Source: Pseudanabaena sp. (GTDB lineage Bacteria; Cyanobacteriota; Cyanobacteriia; Pseudanabaenales; Pseudanabaenaceae). From it: a DNA stretch of 64,000 nucleotides. This document shows positions 7,901 through 15,565 of this stretch, one piece after another. The notes under the pieces were generated by a model. It did no database searches and was not told where the DNA came from. It worked only from the letters and a program-made list of their open reading frames with translations. The stretch's first letter is position 1. Each line of letters begins with the position of its first letter. The translations under genes were made by a program, and so were the position numbers. Location: positions 145,917 to 209,916 of the forward strand of contig QBMK01000003.1 in assembly GCA_003249035.1 (NCBI GenBank). The letters are read 5' to 3'.

Positions 7901-8443
7901 CTATCGCTGTCCACAGGCATACTTTAGGGCTTTGTAAGGCGCACTTGGGTCTATACGCTGTTCTGATGTATCTCTGAGAAGCTTGCTAACTTGCGTTTTG
8001 TTGACGTTATCATAAGTTAAATAATTTTCAATTTCTTCCGTATAGCAGTTACCGAACTTCGTGGAGTCTAAGTCTATAACGACCTTACCATTAGGTGTTT
8101 GACCAATCATTTTTGTGAAGTAAGTTACATTATTTCCTTTTCTTCCTATAGCATTCCTGATATAGAAAGTTACAGTGTTACCGTTTGAATCTGTGACACT
8201 ACTAATCTTCACCAAATTTTTATTGGTAACTGATTTTGAATCTTGTGTCGTATTGCAACTATTTCGGAAATCTTGACAGTCAGGGCTGTTAGCTGCTAAA
8301 GCCCCTAACTGCTTACAATTTAATGCCTCTGACTTCAATGCAACAGAAAGTGAAACAGTGAATAGAAGTAGTCCTAAAGGAAGAAACGCTAAAGCAGAAA
8401 TTGCATTTTTATCGAACTGTTGAGCTTTATTGATTGTTCCCAT
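7901..8443 (-). CDS. Exported or membrane-anchored small protein (180 aa)
   Basis: A hydrophobic segment at residues 15-36 (ISALAFLPLGLLLFTVSLSV) is followed by an extracytoplasmic part with five cysteines and a beta-rich stretch (ISSVTDSNGNTVTFYIRN..GKVVIDLDSTKFGNC). The layout is vaguely like surface-adhesin-E-type domains, but I cannot assign it. It is the first gene of the leftward cassette and has the same TTAGGATTAA box 5 nt before its ATG as the 437-aa gene. Confidence 0.65.
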   Translation of the reverse strand: MGTINKAQQFDKNAISALAFLPLGLLLFTVSLSVALKSEALNCKQLGALAANSPDCQDFRNSCNTTQDSKSVTNKNLVKISSVTDSNGNTVTFYIRNAIGRKGNNVTYFTKMIGQTPNGKVVIDLDSTKFGNCYTEEIENYLTYDNVNKTQVSKLLRDTSEQRIDPSAPYKALKYACGQR

Positions 8444-8885
8444 GAGTATTAATCCTAAGTATTGATTGTTGAGATAATTACAAAAAATCTACGAGCTTGA
8501 GGTGCAAACCTAAACTACTAAAAAAAGATTCAAACACTATATAGAAAGGATAAGAAGATACTTAACCAAAAAGGGCATATAACTTCCCAGAAAAAAATTT
8601 ACAAAAACTGCTACTATCCCCCCAAAAATTGAGAACATCTACTAATTTCGTTTTTTTTTCGATAAACTCAAATTATCACAAAGAAAGAAAATTGGCAATG
8701 CAAAATTCACGTTATGTTGATTCACTATTTATGAAGAGCAATAGTAAAGGTGTTTTGCGTTTCTAGACATATAAACTGATTTAACGTACAAACCAACATA
8801 AAGTCAGCTTTGAAGCACTACAGCGAGTTTTTTAGTGCTAAAGCCTTATTTCTTTTCTGTAGGCAACACTAAACACTTTCTAGAC
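8444..8885. other. Intergenic region upstream of the leftward toxin cassette
   Basis: About 440 bp without a convincing gene. It should contain the promoter of the cassette that starts at 8443. AT-rich tracts and a run of T residues near 8650 are visible, but no hexamer pair convinces me. Confidence 0.35.
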
Positions 8886-8891
8886 TTAAAT

Positions 8892-8906
8892 CACTTGTGT
8901 CAAGTG
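8892..8906. promoter_or_regulatory. Palindromic operator O1
   Basis: CACTTGTGTCAAGTG is a perfect 6-bp inverted repeat with a 3-bp centre. It lies in a 21-bp block (8886-8906) repeated exactly at 8953-8973. It ends 7 bp upstream of a TTGACA box. Confidence 0.7.
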
Positions 8907-8913
8907 AAATATG

Positions 8914-8941
8914 TTGACATCAATCTTTATTAAGTGATAAG
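8914..8941 (+). promoter_or_regulatory. Promoter of the small regulator gene
   Basis: TTGACA at 8914-8919 and GATAAG at 8936-8941, with a 16-bp spacer, form a reasonable sigma70-type promoter. It is bracketed by identical palindromes upstream (8892-8906) and downstream (8959-8973), an arrangement typical of autorepression. Confidence 0.6.
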
Positions 8942-8958
8942 ATGTATCTTAGTTAAAT

Positions 8959-8973
8959 CACTTGTGTCAAGTG
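8959..8973. promoter_or_regulatory. Palindromic operator O2
   Basis: A second exact copy of CACTTGTGTCAAGTG lies 67 bp from the first and ends three bases before the preferred ATG. It occupies the place of the ribosome-binding site, so binding there could block transcription and the leader region. Confidence 0.7.
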
Positions 8974-8976
8974 TAT

Positions 8977-9282
8977 ATGTCCAAGCCTAGAGGAAACGAA
9001 GCAACTCTAAAAAAATATCTGCCAACATGGAAGCATGGTAAAACGAAGACTATTCGAGTTCCCACAGTACTTGCAGAGCAGATTTTTGATTATGCAAAAA
9101 AAATCGATACAGATGAAGCTAATACAGTCTCACAACTGATAGTCGAGTCTAATCAAGGTAATCTATTACCAGTGATAGAGATGTTGGAGTATGTAGCAAC
9201 AGCAAAGCGTAACAACTTTTCTGTAGAACACAGGTCTAAGCTGTCAAAGGCTATAGATACACTCAAACAGATAACTAAGTGA
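8977..9282 (+). CDS. Small putative DNA-binding regulator (101 aa)
   Basis: The sequence KTIRVPTVLAEQIFDYAKKID resembles the strand-plus-helix start of ribbon-helix-helix-like or plasmid-borne cyanobacterial regulators, and the N-terminus is basic. The ATG at 8977 is chosen because an upstream in-frame TTG (8962) lies inside the second operator palindrome. The twin palindromes around its promoter suggest autoregulation. The gene is at the right end of the island, opposite the integrase, so it may control the element. The family assignment is tentative. Confidence 0.6.
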   Translation: MSKPRGNEATLKKYLPTWKHGKTKTIRVPTVLAEQIFDYAKKIDTDEANTVSQLIVESNQGNLLPVIEMLEYVATAKRNNFSVEHRSKLSKAIDTLKQITK

Positions 9283-9294
9283 TTTATTCACTTA
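9276..9294. repeat. Inverted repeat at the end of the regulator gene
   Basis: TAAGTGA-TTTAT-TCACTTA is a perfect 7-bp inverted repeat containing the TGA stop of the regulator gene. It lacks a T-run. It contains the same CACTT half-site letters as the operators but in the outward arrangement. Confidence 0.5.
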
Positions 9295-9400
9295 AACCCA
9301 TGTAAACCGCTTAGGACAGTCTTAGGAAAGATTAAAAAATACTTTGAAGTATTTCATGAAATCTTTACTTAGAACGTCTCAAGATTAGATTTTTTTATCT

Positions 9401-9421
9401 TATTGGTACGGAATTGGTACG
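9401..9421 (+). repeat. Paired ATTGGTACG sites, right end of island
   Basis: An exact copy of the block at 253-273, 26 bp before the right tRNA repeat. In a circularised element the two blocks would flank the att core in the same orientation. Confidence 0.6.
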
Positions 9422-9447
9422 GAAAAAGTAGCTAGAGGCTGGAACCT

Positions 9448-9566
9448 ATGGGCGCTGAGGGACTCGAACCCCCGACATTCTCGGTGTAAACGAGACGCTC
9501 TACCAACTGAGCTAAGCGCCCTTTTTTGTTGATTAGTCAATTTTTTGACCTCATTAAATATAACAG
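9448..9566. repeat. Right direct repeat (att-type) of the genomic island
   Basis: This copy matches 1-119. The flank to its right contains GCGATCGC within a few bases, so host-type DNA resumes here. That marks the right boundary of the island. Confidence 0.85.
9449..9521 (-). tRNA. tRNA-Val (anticodon UAC), right copy
   Basis: Identical to the tRNA at 2-74, with a full cloverleaf, anticodon TAC and no encoded CCA. On the minus strand a TTGACT box and a TATATT box with about 19 bp between them lie in host-type sequence upstream. This is probably the copy that retains the original chromosomal promoter. Confidence 0.95.
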
Positions 9567-9625
9567 AAAGCGATCGCATTTAGTCAACTATTCATTAGTA
9601 ATTTTCTAAATTAATCTCAGTGAGA

Positions 9626-9678
9626 CCCTAAAAGAATATAAAGAGGACGCTTCACGTCCGCTTTATATTCTTTTAGGG
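9626..9678. terminator. Long hairpin at the end of the amidohydrolase gene
   Basis: An 18-bp perfect stem (9626-9643 with 9661-9678) has an inner GGACG/CGTCC stem. The amidohydrolase stop codon lies inside the right arm. Confidence 0.6.
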
Positions 9679-11034
9679 ATTTACAAGTTGACGGGCGATT
9701 TTATTAGTACGCTCGATTAGCATCGGCAGATCAAGCGTTGTTAACTGCCCACGATCAACTACCTTGCGCCCATTGATAAAGCTGTAGTCTACCGATGGTA
9801 CTGGGCAAAATATTAAAGCTGCAACTAGATCGTGATGCGCGCCTGCAAACTGCGATCGCTCAATATCGATCGCAATAAAATCCGCCGCCATATTTGGTGC
9901 GATCGCGCCAATATCATCTCGACCCAAAACCCTAGCCCCACCAAGTGTGGCAACCTCTAAAATTTCCCTAGCACTCATTGATGTGGGATCGCACTGATTC
10001 ACACGCGCCAACAAAAAGGCAGTTCTGGCTTCCTGCAATAGGTTGCCAGTATCGTTAGAAGCAGAACCATCTACACCCAATCCCACTGGCACGCCATTAT
10101 TCAGCATTTTCCTGATCGGGGCAATGCCGCTGCCAAGGCGTGTATTGCTGCATGGGCAGTGCGCCACACCTGTTCCAGTACGCCCAAACTTCATAATCGA
10201 ATCATCGCTCAACTTCACACAATGGGCATGCCAGACATCATCTCCTAGCCAGCCTACCGACTCAGCATAGTCTCCAGGGGTTTTGCCAAATTTTGCTAGG
10301 CTATAATCTACATCTGATTTGTTTTCCGCTAGATGCGTATGTAACCTCACGCTGGTATATGAACGCGCCATTTTTGCCGACTCGATCATCAAATCTGGTG
10401 ACACAGAGAATGGAGAACAGGGTGCTAAAGTCATCCTTAACATTGCAAAGCGAGAAGGATCGTGATACTCCTCAATTAGTCTTTGTGAGTCTTTGAGAAT
10501 ATCTCCTTCCTTCTCAACTAAGGCATCGGGCGGAAGTCCACCTTGACTTTCACCAACGCTCATACTGCCCCGACTAGCATGAAATCGCATGCCGATCGCT
10601 TGGATTCCTGCTATTTCATCATCCAGTTTGCAATCATTGGGATATATATAAAGATGATCACTCGCAGTCGTACAACCAGATAGAATTAGCTCAGCTGCTG
10701 CCATTTGAGCACTGACATAGATGCTTTCAGAGGTAAGATTTCCCCAAATTGGATATAGGGTTTGCAACCAATTAAACAAAGTGCAATTTTGGGCAGCGGG
10801 GATAACCTTGGTGAGAACTTGATAAAAATGATGATGGGTATTTACTAGTCCTGGCAAAACAATATGTTTTCCGTTTAAGTCCAGAACTTCATCGGCAGTT
10901 TGAGGTAATTCTGTGGTGAGCCCTACCTGCTCAATCACATTGTCCCTAACAAATATTGCTGCATCATGGAGTTCGCGGCGATCGCAATCCATCGTGACTA
11001 AGGTATGGATATTTTTGACTAGCAGTGTGGGCAT
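9673..11034 (-). CDS. Amidohydrolase, probable 8-oxoguanine deaminase
   Basis: A zinc-dependent amidohydrolase of the cytosine/guanine-deaminase branch. The metal site is visible as NTHHHFYQ (HxH), HTHLAE, WHAHCV and GVDGSASND (catalytic Asp). It also has the N-terminal LPGLVNTH and a C-terminal beta-sandwich return (MAADFIAIDIERSQF). This arrangement is typical of enzymes annotated as 8-oxoguanine deaminase (8-oxoguanine to urate plus ammonia) or the related hydroxyatrazine hydrolases; the substrate is inferred. The start is set at MPTLLVKN, because the 14 residues before it look non-conserved. The nearby M20 amidohydrolase and GntR gene suggest a nitrogen-salvage group. Confidence 0.8.
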   Translation of the reverse strand: MPTLLVKNIHTLVTMDCDRRELHDAAIFVRDNVIEQVGLTTELPQTADEVLDLNGKHIVLPGLVNTHHHFYQVLTKVIPAAQNCTLFNWLQTLYPIWGNLTSESIYVSAQMAAAELILSGCTTASDHLYIYPNDCKLDDEIAGIQAIGMRFHASRGSMSVGESQGGLPPDALVEKEGDILKDSQRLIEEYHDPSRFAMLRMTLAPCSPFSVSPDLMIESAKMARSYTSVRLHTHLAENKSDVDYSLAKFGKTPGDYAESVGWLGDDVWHAHCVKLSDDSIMKFGRTGTGVAHCPCSNTRLGSGIAPIRKMLNNGVPVGLGVDGSASNDTGNLLQEARTAFLLARVNQCDPTSMSAREILEVATLGGARVLGRDDIGAIAPNMAADFIAIDIERSQFAGAHHDLVAALIFCPVPSVDYSFINGRKVVDRGQLTTLDLPMLIERTNKIARQLVNP

Positions 11035-11636
11035 GGATTTAAATAAAATCAAGAATATGAGCTTGAGGCAGCGCAAAGCACTGTGGATTGGTTTTTAATT
11101 TTATATTAGGATTTATTTACTAATTGTCATGGATGTAACCTACATTTAGCCTTACTTTCTTAATGCAATTTCTATTGTTTACTTGGTCTCAAATCTCCCG
11201 CTTGGCAAAAAGAATTTTACTGCCCAATTTTTTCAACCTCTAATACCAAAAACACAAAATGGCATAGCCATTTTTGTGTTTTGCAAACCCTTACTGGGTT
11301 TAGTTTTTAATCCACAAAAGTGTCGTCACACTTTTGTGGATTGGTATAATTTAGACATTCTCTAATTGAGATACCCTTGATCTATGATCCAATAGCTCAA
11401 AAGCTTTACTCTATCTAGATTCATCTTTAAAGATGCTCTTTAGCGTTCCATTCTCAACCATTGAGAGTAGAAAAATTTGGGCACAATACTAATTGCATTC
11501 CATCGCTAAATTTATTTGGGAATAAAGACTTTGGAATTAGAACAAATTGTTGGTCTATCAGCTAGGCAAAAGAAATCTTTAGACATAAAAGACAAAGCGC
11601 CTGCAATTCGGGAGCTGTGCCATTGTGTGCATTAGT
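11035..11636. other. Intergenic region with a bipartite hairpin element
   Basis: Besides the repeat at 11241-11350, only a 34-codon open frame (TTG 11531 to stop 11635) is visible. It has no recognisable family and may be a remnant. No other gene is seen. Confidence 0.4.
11241..11350 (-). repeat. Bipartite hairpin repeat element, copy A
   Basis: The element runs from TAATACCAA to TTGGTATAAT. It has one stem on AATCCACAAAAGTGT/ACACTTTTGTGGATT, a linker with AAACCC..GGGTTT, and a second stem around GGCATAGCC. It is inverted relative to the copies at 24510, 43253 and 56403. Confidence 0.75.
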
Positions 11637-12878
11637 TTAAAGAGTCTTATCGATCTCTAAAAGCGTATGCAACAAAACATTTGCTCCCTGAGCGCATTGC
11701 TCAGGCGAAGTAAATTCATCCTGTGAATGGCTAATACCATTGAGACTTGGCACAAAAATCATGCCCATATCCGTAAAACGGCCAATCTCTTGAGCGTCAT
11801 GTCCTGCACGACTTGGCAAATAGTCGTAACTGAGATTGAGTTCTTTACAGACATTCGAGATCGCTTCCATTAGTTCTAGTTTGGCTGGAGTCGGCAGCAC
11901 ATGCAACTTCTGCTCAATGGTAATCTCTGTACCAGTGCTTTGAGCGATCGCTTTACATTCTTTCTCAATTCGGGCAATTAAATATTGGAGATTCTCTTCA
12001 GAAAGATCGCGCAAATCTATGCTCATGTCTACACGAGCTGGCACAACATTAGTCGCGTTTGGAGCAACAGTCATATGTCCTACGGTTGCAACTTGTTCGC
12101 CTTCTGTTTCGACGCCAAGCCGATTGATAGCTAATACCAATTGAGAAGCGGCGACAAGGGCATCTTTGCGCATATGCATTGGCGTTGTACCAGCATGATT
12201 AGGACGGCCGATAATTGTCACCATAAAGCGATATTGACCGACGATACCTGTAACTACACCAATTTGTTTGTCTAATGCTTCAAGTACGCCGCCCTGCTCG
12301 ACATGAAGTTCGATAAACGCTGCAATTTCATGTCGATCGCGTTTAGCAGTATGGAGCTTATCCCAATCGCCACCAACATTTTTTAAGCAATCTTGAATTG
12401 ATGTGCCATCTTTACGACGATAGCGCTCTGGATCTGTGGGGGCATTACCCGCGATCGCTTTGCAGCCAATTACGCTATTTTCTTCGTCAGAAAAAACTAT
12501 TACTTCAAAGGAATGGTGCAACCGCATCTGGTTTTCTTGTAATACTTTCGCCACTTCGATTCCCGCCAAAACCCCTAAACAGCCATCGAATCTTCCCCCG
12601 ACTGGCACGGTGTCGATGTGTGATCCTGTAGCCAAAGCTCCTACCCCAGACTCCGTTCCTGCATAAGTACCGATGATGTTGCCAACGGCATCACTACGTA
12701 CTGTCATTCCCGCTTCTAGCATCCATGTTTTGACTAATTTGCGCGCTTTGACATCTTCTTCCGAAAAAGCGAGCCGACATACACCTCCATTGGGTAGTTT
12801 GCCAATTTCGGCAAGTTCAGCAAGACTACGATCGAGGCGATCGCAATTAATCGCTAGTTTAGGGAATAGCGCTATCAT
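11637..12878 (-). CDS. M20-family Zn-dependent amidohydrolase (allantoate/N-carbamoyl type)
   Basis: This 413-residue peptidase-M20-family enzyme carries the signatures of allantoate amidohydrolases and N-carbamoyl-L-amino-acid hydrolases: GSHIDTVPVGGRFDG, FSDEENSVIG with the catalytic Glu pair, HVEQG, the GRPNHAGTTPM dimerisation segment, SRAGHDAQ, and GISHSQDE near the end. The length is normal. It would release ammonia from ureido or carbamoyl compounds. The substrate cannot be decided from sequence. It is divergent from a GntR regulator, with a TGTATACA palindrome between them, and the amidohydrolase upstream supports a role in purine or pyrimidine nitrogen recovery. Confidence 0.85.
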   Translation of the reverse strand: MIALFPKLAINCDRLDRSLAELAEIGKLPNGGVCRLAFSEEDVKARKLVKTWMLEAGMTVRSDAVGNIIGTYAGTESGVGALATGSHIDTVPVGGRFDGCLGVLAGIEVAKVLQENQMRLHHSFEVIVFSDEENSVIGCKAIAGNAPTDPERYRRKDGTSIQDCLKNVGGDWDKLHTAKRDRHEIAAFIELHVEQGGVLEALDKQIGVVTGIVGQYRFMVTIIGRPNHAGTTPMHMRKDALVAASQLVLAINRLGVETEGEQVATVGHMTVAPNATNVVPARVDMSIDLRDLSEENLQYLIARIEKECKAIAQSTGTEITIEQKLHVLPTPAKLELMEAISNVCKELNLSYDYLPSRAGHDAQEIGRFTDMGMIFVPSLNGISHSQDEFTSPEQCAQGANVLLHTLLEIDKTL

Positions 12879-12933
12879 GACTCAGATTATTCCTTGAAGA
12901 TATGTGAAGTACTAGATTATGAATACAATATAC

Positions 12934-12941
12934 TGTATACA
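12934..12941. promoter_or_regulatory. Possible GntR operator
   Basis: TGTATACA, a perfect 8-bp palindrome, lies in the divergent spacer between the M20 amidohydrolase and the GntR gene. FadR-type GntR proteins commonly bind GTATAC-centred palindromes. The assignment is inferred. Confidence 0.4.
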
Positions 12942-13087
12942 CATGTTTATGATTAATATGTTAATGTTATTTGATTTTCAAGTAGGTCGTAGTTCATGAA
13001 TTATCTCCGCTTGAGAATTAGGAAACAATTGACATAATCGTCTTGTCAATAGAGATAATTATCCTGCAGATTTTAGGAGGCTTCTGA

Positions 13088-13789
13088 TTGTTGCTCTCAT
13101 CACCTCGTCCCATCTCACGTTCACAGTCTCTACGTGAGCAAACCTATCAGGTTTTGCGCTCAGCTATTTTGTCCGGGGAATTTTTAGCTGGCTCACGCTT
13201 AGTAGAGACCCAAATCGCCGAAAAACTACAAGTTAGTCGTACACCGATCCGTGAGGCGCTACAGCAGCTTCAGCAAGAGCAGTTGGTTATAGCCGACGAA
13301 AATGGCAACCTACGGGTGGTTAGCTTCTCGAGTGCTGACGCTAGACATCTCTATCGTTGTCGCTTGGTACTAGAGCAAGAATCAGTATTAGAAGCATGTA
13401 AAAATGCCACTGACGAGCAGCTAGCAAAAATTGAGTTGGCGATTCAACAAGCAGTACATGCGATCGCGCAGCAGCCAAATCAACTGACAAGCTACCAGTT
13501 ACTCCATATCGATTATCAATTTCATCGAGCGATCGTTGAATGTTCTGGTAATCCTTGGCTAGCAATTTTGCTGGAGCAGCTATTCGATAAGATGGCACTT
13601 TTACGGATGCAGACGGTGCAACAAAATCTCAAAGTTTTAGAAATCCGCTTAGAACATCGCCAAATTTATGAAGCGATCGTGAAGCGCGATCACGAAGCTG
13701 CTATCAAGGCTCTTAGCAATCATTTATTGTCTAGCCAAGCCAGAGTTATTCGCGAGATAGAGCAATTGCAAAGCCAACAGATTCAATAA
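13088..13789 (+). CDS. GntR-family transcriptional regulator (FadR subfamily)
   Basis: A winged helix-turn-helix at about residues 12-75 (TYQVLRSAILSGEFLAGSRL, then VSRTPIREALQQL) precedes an all-helical FCD ligand domain containing DYQFHRAIVECSGN. The start is a TTG, supported by AGGAGG at 13075-13080 with a 7-nt spacing. A TTGACA box at 13029 has a plausible GATAAT at 13054. Its divergence from the M20 amidohydrolase suggests it regulates that gene and itself in response to a small carboxylate or ureido ligand. Confidence 0.88.
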   Translation: MLLSSPRPISRSQSLREQTYQVLRSAILSGEFLAGSRLVETQIAEKLQVSRTPIREALQQLQQEQLVIADENGNLRVVSFSSADARHLYRCRLVLEQESVLEACKNATDEQLAKIELAIQQAVHAIAQQPNQLTSYQLLHIDYQFHRAIVECSGNPWLAILLEQLFDKMALLRMQTVQQNLKVLEIRLEHRQIYEAIVKRDHEAAIKALSNHLLSSQARVIREIEQLQSQQIQ

Positions 13790-13864
13790 TATCTGCGGTG
13801 CTTTTCAGTGCAGATATTAATTAACGGTTTAAAATATTTTTCGTAGTCAGCCAAGCTAATAGCT

Positions 13865-14503
13865 ATGACCCAAACCTTATCCTCAAGAACGATTCTTCCA
13901 GTTACGACCTTCGAGGCATTTATCGATTGGCTACCTGAAAATTCTGGAGTCCGTTACGAATTACATAATGGAAATATTACTGAAATGCCTCAACCAGTGG
14001 GAGAACATGAAGAAGTCAAAGGCTTTTTAACAGTTAAGCTTAGCGGATTAATTGACAGATTAGATCTCAGCTATTTGATTCCTAGTCAAACTTTGGTCAA
14101 ACCTGAAGGCAAAGATTCGGGCTATTTACCTGATGTATTAGTTCTAAATCATAGTAATCTGATTAACGAAAAATTATGGAAAAAACAATCTATCATTAGC
14201 AATTGCTCTTCTATACCCCTGGTAATTGAAGTTGTTTCAAACAACTGGCGTGACGATTACAACTTGAAATTTGCTGATTATGAGGAAATGGGTATTCCTG
14301 AATACTGGATTGTTGATTATGCGGCTTTAGGTGGACGTAATTTTATTGGTAATCCCAAACTACCAACTATTTCAGTTTGTAATTTGGTCGATGGCGAATA
14401 TCAAATTATTAAGTTTCGTGATGATGAACGTATTATTTCCCAAGCTTTCCCCGAATTAAAGCTCACTGCAAATCAGATTTTTCAAGCTGGAGTATTGATT
14501 TAA
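13865..14503 (+). CDS. Uma2-family (DUF820) putative endonuclease
   Basis: A 212-residue protein with the Uma2 layout: RYELHNGNITEMPQP at the start, then YLPDVLVL, IEVVSNNWRDDYNLKFADY and GIPEYWIVDY, which supply the PD-(D/E)XK-like acidic and lysine positions. Many copies of this family occur in cyanobacterial genomes and are thought to be restriction-like nucleases or mobile-element relics. Its biological role is not established. It is a stand-alone gene between the GntR and YaaW genes. Confidence 0.85.
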   Translation: MTQTLSSRTILPVTTFEAFIDWLPENSGVRYELHNGNITEMPQPVGEHEEVKGFLTVKLSGLIDRLDLSYLIPSQTLVKPEGKDSGYLPDVLVLNHSNLINEKLWKKQSIISNCSSIPLVIEVVSNNWRDDYNLKFADYEEMGIPEYWIVDYAALGGRNFIGNPKLPTISVCNLVDGEYQIIKFRDDERIISQAFPELKLTANQIFQAGVLI

Positions 14504-14597
14504 CAAGCTGGAACCTAAATAATTTTCCCATTTGAGTAATTAGTACTAGAATCTTTTAAGCTTAAATTAAGTTTGAGATACTGTTCGTCACAAATCA

Positions 14598-15437
14598 ATG
14601 GATGAGGCAATGGACGAGTTAAGCGATGTGCTAACGCTGGCGACCGATGAAGAGTTATCCCAAATTGCGGATATCCTCTTTCGGCGCAAGTTCAACCCAA
14701 TTGATTATTTTGCTAATCCGCCCGTTAAAGAATTACAAAGCTGGGATCGTGATGAACTGATCGAGGCGATCGCAAAACGTTTCAAATTTCTAGCCGCCGA
14801 TGGACTGACGGTTTTACGCCGCAAAACTGGTAATGTCAGCTATCGGGAAGTCCTCGAAAGGGTATGCCAACACCTAAACATCAAATATTCTAAAAATCAA
14901 ACCATCGAAGATATCGAATCAGAATTATTTCTGAATCTAATTAGCAATTCATGGAAAAAACTTTCCCCTCAAGAACGTTCCAGTATTGATGATTCGATGC
15001 AAGCAGCACTAACTGAGTCAGATTTACAAAAGTCCTTGCCTCTTGATGCCCAACGCAATCCTATGAGCCTATTGGTCAAAGGCGGCAGTGCGATCGCGGT
15101 GAGTACAGTGATTCGTTCAGCAGTGTTGACTGCGATCGCTAGACAAATGGCATGGCATTTTGCCTCTTATCAAGTTGGTTATGAGGTGCTCAAAGCTGGT
15201 GGGACTGCGATCGCTACGCGATTGAATGCTTATGTCTCTACCTATATTGCAAAACGGGGAATGGCAGTAGCGGCTACTCAATATACGGCAGCGCGGACTG
15301 TGTTTTCGGTGATTACGCCTGCGCTCTGGGGCTTGTTTTTTGCGGATCTAGGTTGGAGAGCGATCGCCACTAATTACGGACGGATTATTCCTGCTATTTT
15401 CATTGTTGCTCAAATAAGATTACTGAGAATGTCTTAA
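14598..15437 (+). CDS. YaaW/UPF0174 family protein
   Basis: The N-terminal helical part (LTLATDEELSQIADILFRR and LIEAIAKRF) matches the DUF3944/YaaW arrangement. A C-terminal half rich in Ala and hydrophobic residues (about 155-275) follows, including ALWGLFFADLGWRAIATNYGR, which is conserved in the family. The function is unknown. A membrane association of the C-terminal half is possible. Two strong hairpins follow the stop codon. Confidence 0.75.
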   Translation: MDEAMDELSDVLTLATDEELSQIADILFRRKFNPIDYFANPPVKELQSWDRDELIEAIAKRFKFLAADGLTVLRRKTGNVSYREVLERVCQHLNIKYSKNQTIEDIESELFLNLISNSWKKLSPQERSSIDDSMQAALTESDLQKSLPLDAQRNPMSLLVKGGSAIAVSTVIRSAVLTAIARQMAWHFASYQVGYEVLKAGGTAIATRLNAYVSTYIAKRGMAVAATQYTAARTVFSVITPALWGLFFADLGWRAIATNYGRIIPAIFIVAQIRLLRMS

Positions 15438-15439
15438 TT

Positions 15440-15519
15440 ATCAAAAGAGAGTTGCGGTACAACTCTCTTTTGATGTTTACAAACAAAAAGAAACTCATTA
15501 TGTGAGTTTCTTTTTGTTT
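15440..15519. terminator. Two consecutive hairpins
   Basis: 15440-15454 pairs with 15460-15474, and 15481-15497 pairs perfectly with 15503-15519, whose right arm ends in a T-rich tract. They terminate the YaaW gene. Confidence 0.75.
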
Positions 15520-15565
15520 GCACTACAATAAAGAATATGTTACGGATTGTTAAGATAAATCCTGT

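Noticed and set aside
9448-9566. Second tRNA-Val as an ordinary tandem tRNA duplication
   Set aside because: The copies are 9.4 kb apart with an integrase between them and share non-genic flank, which fits integration better.
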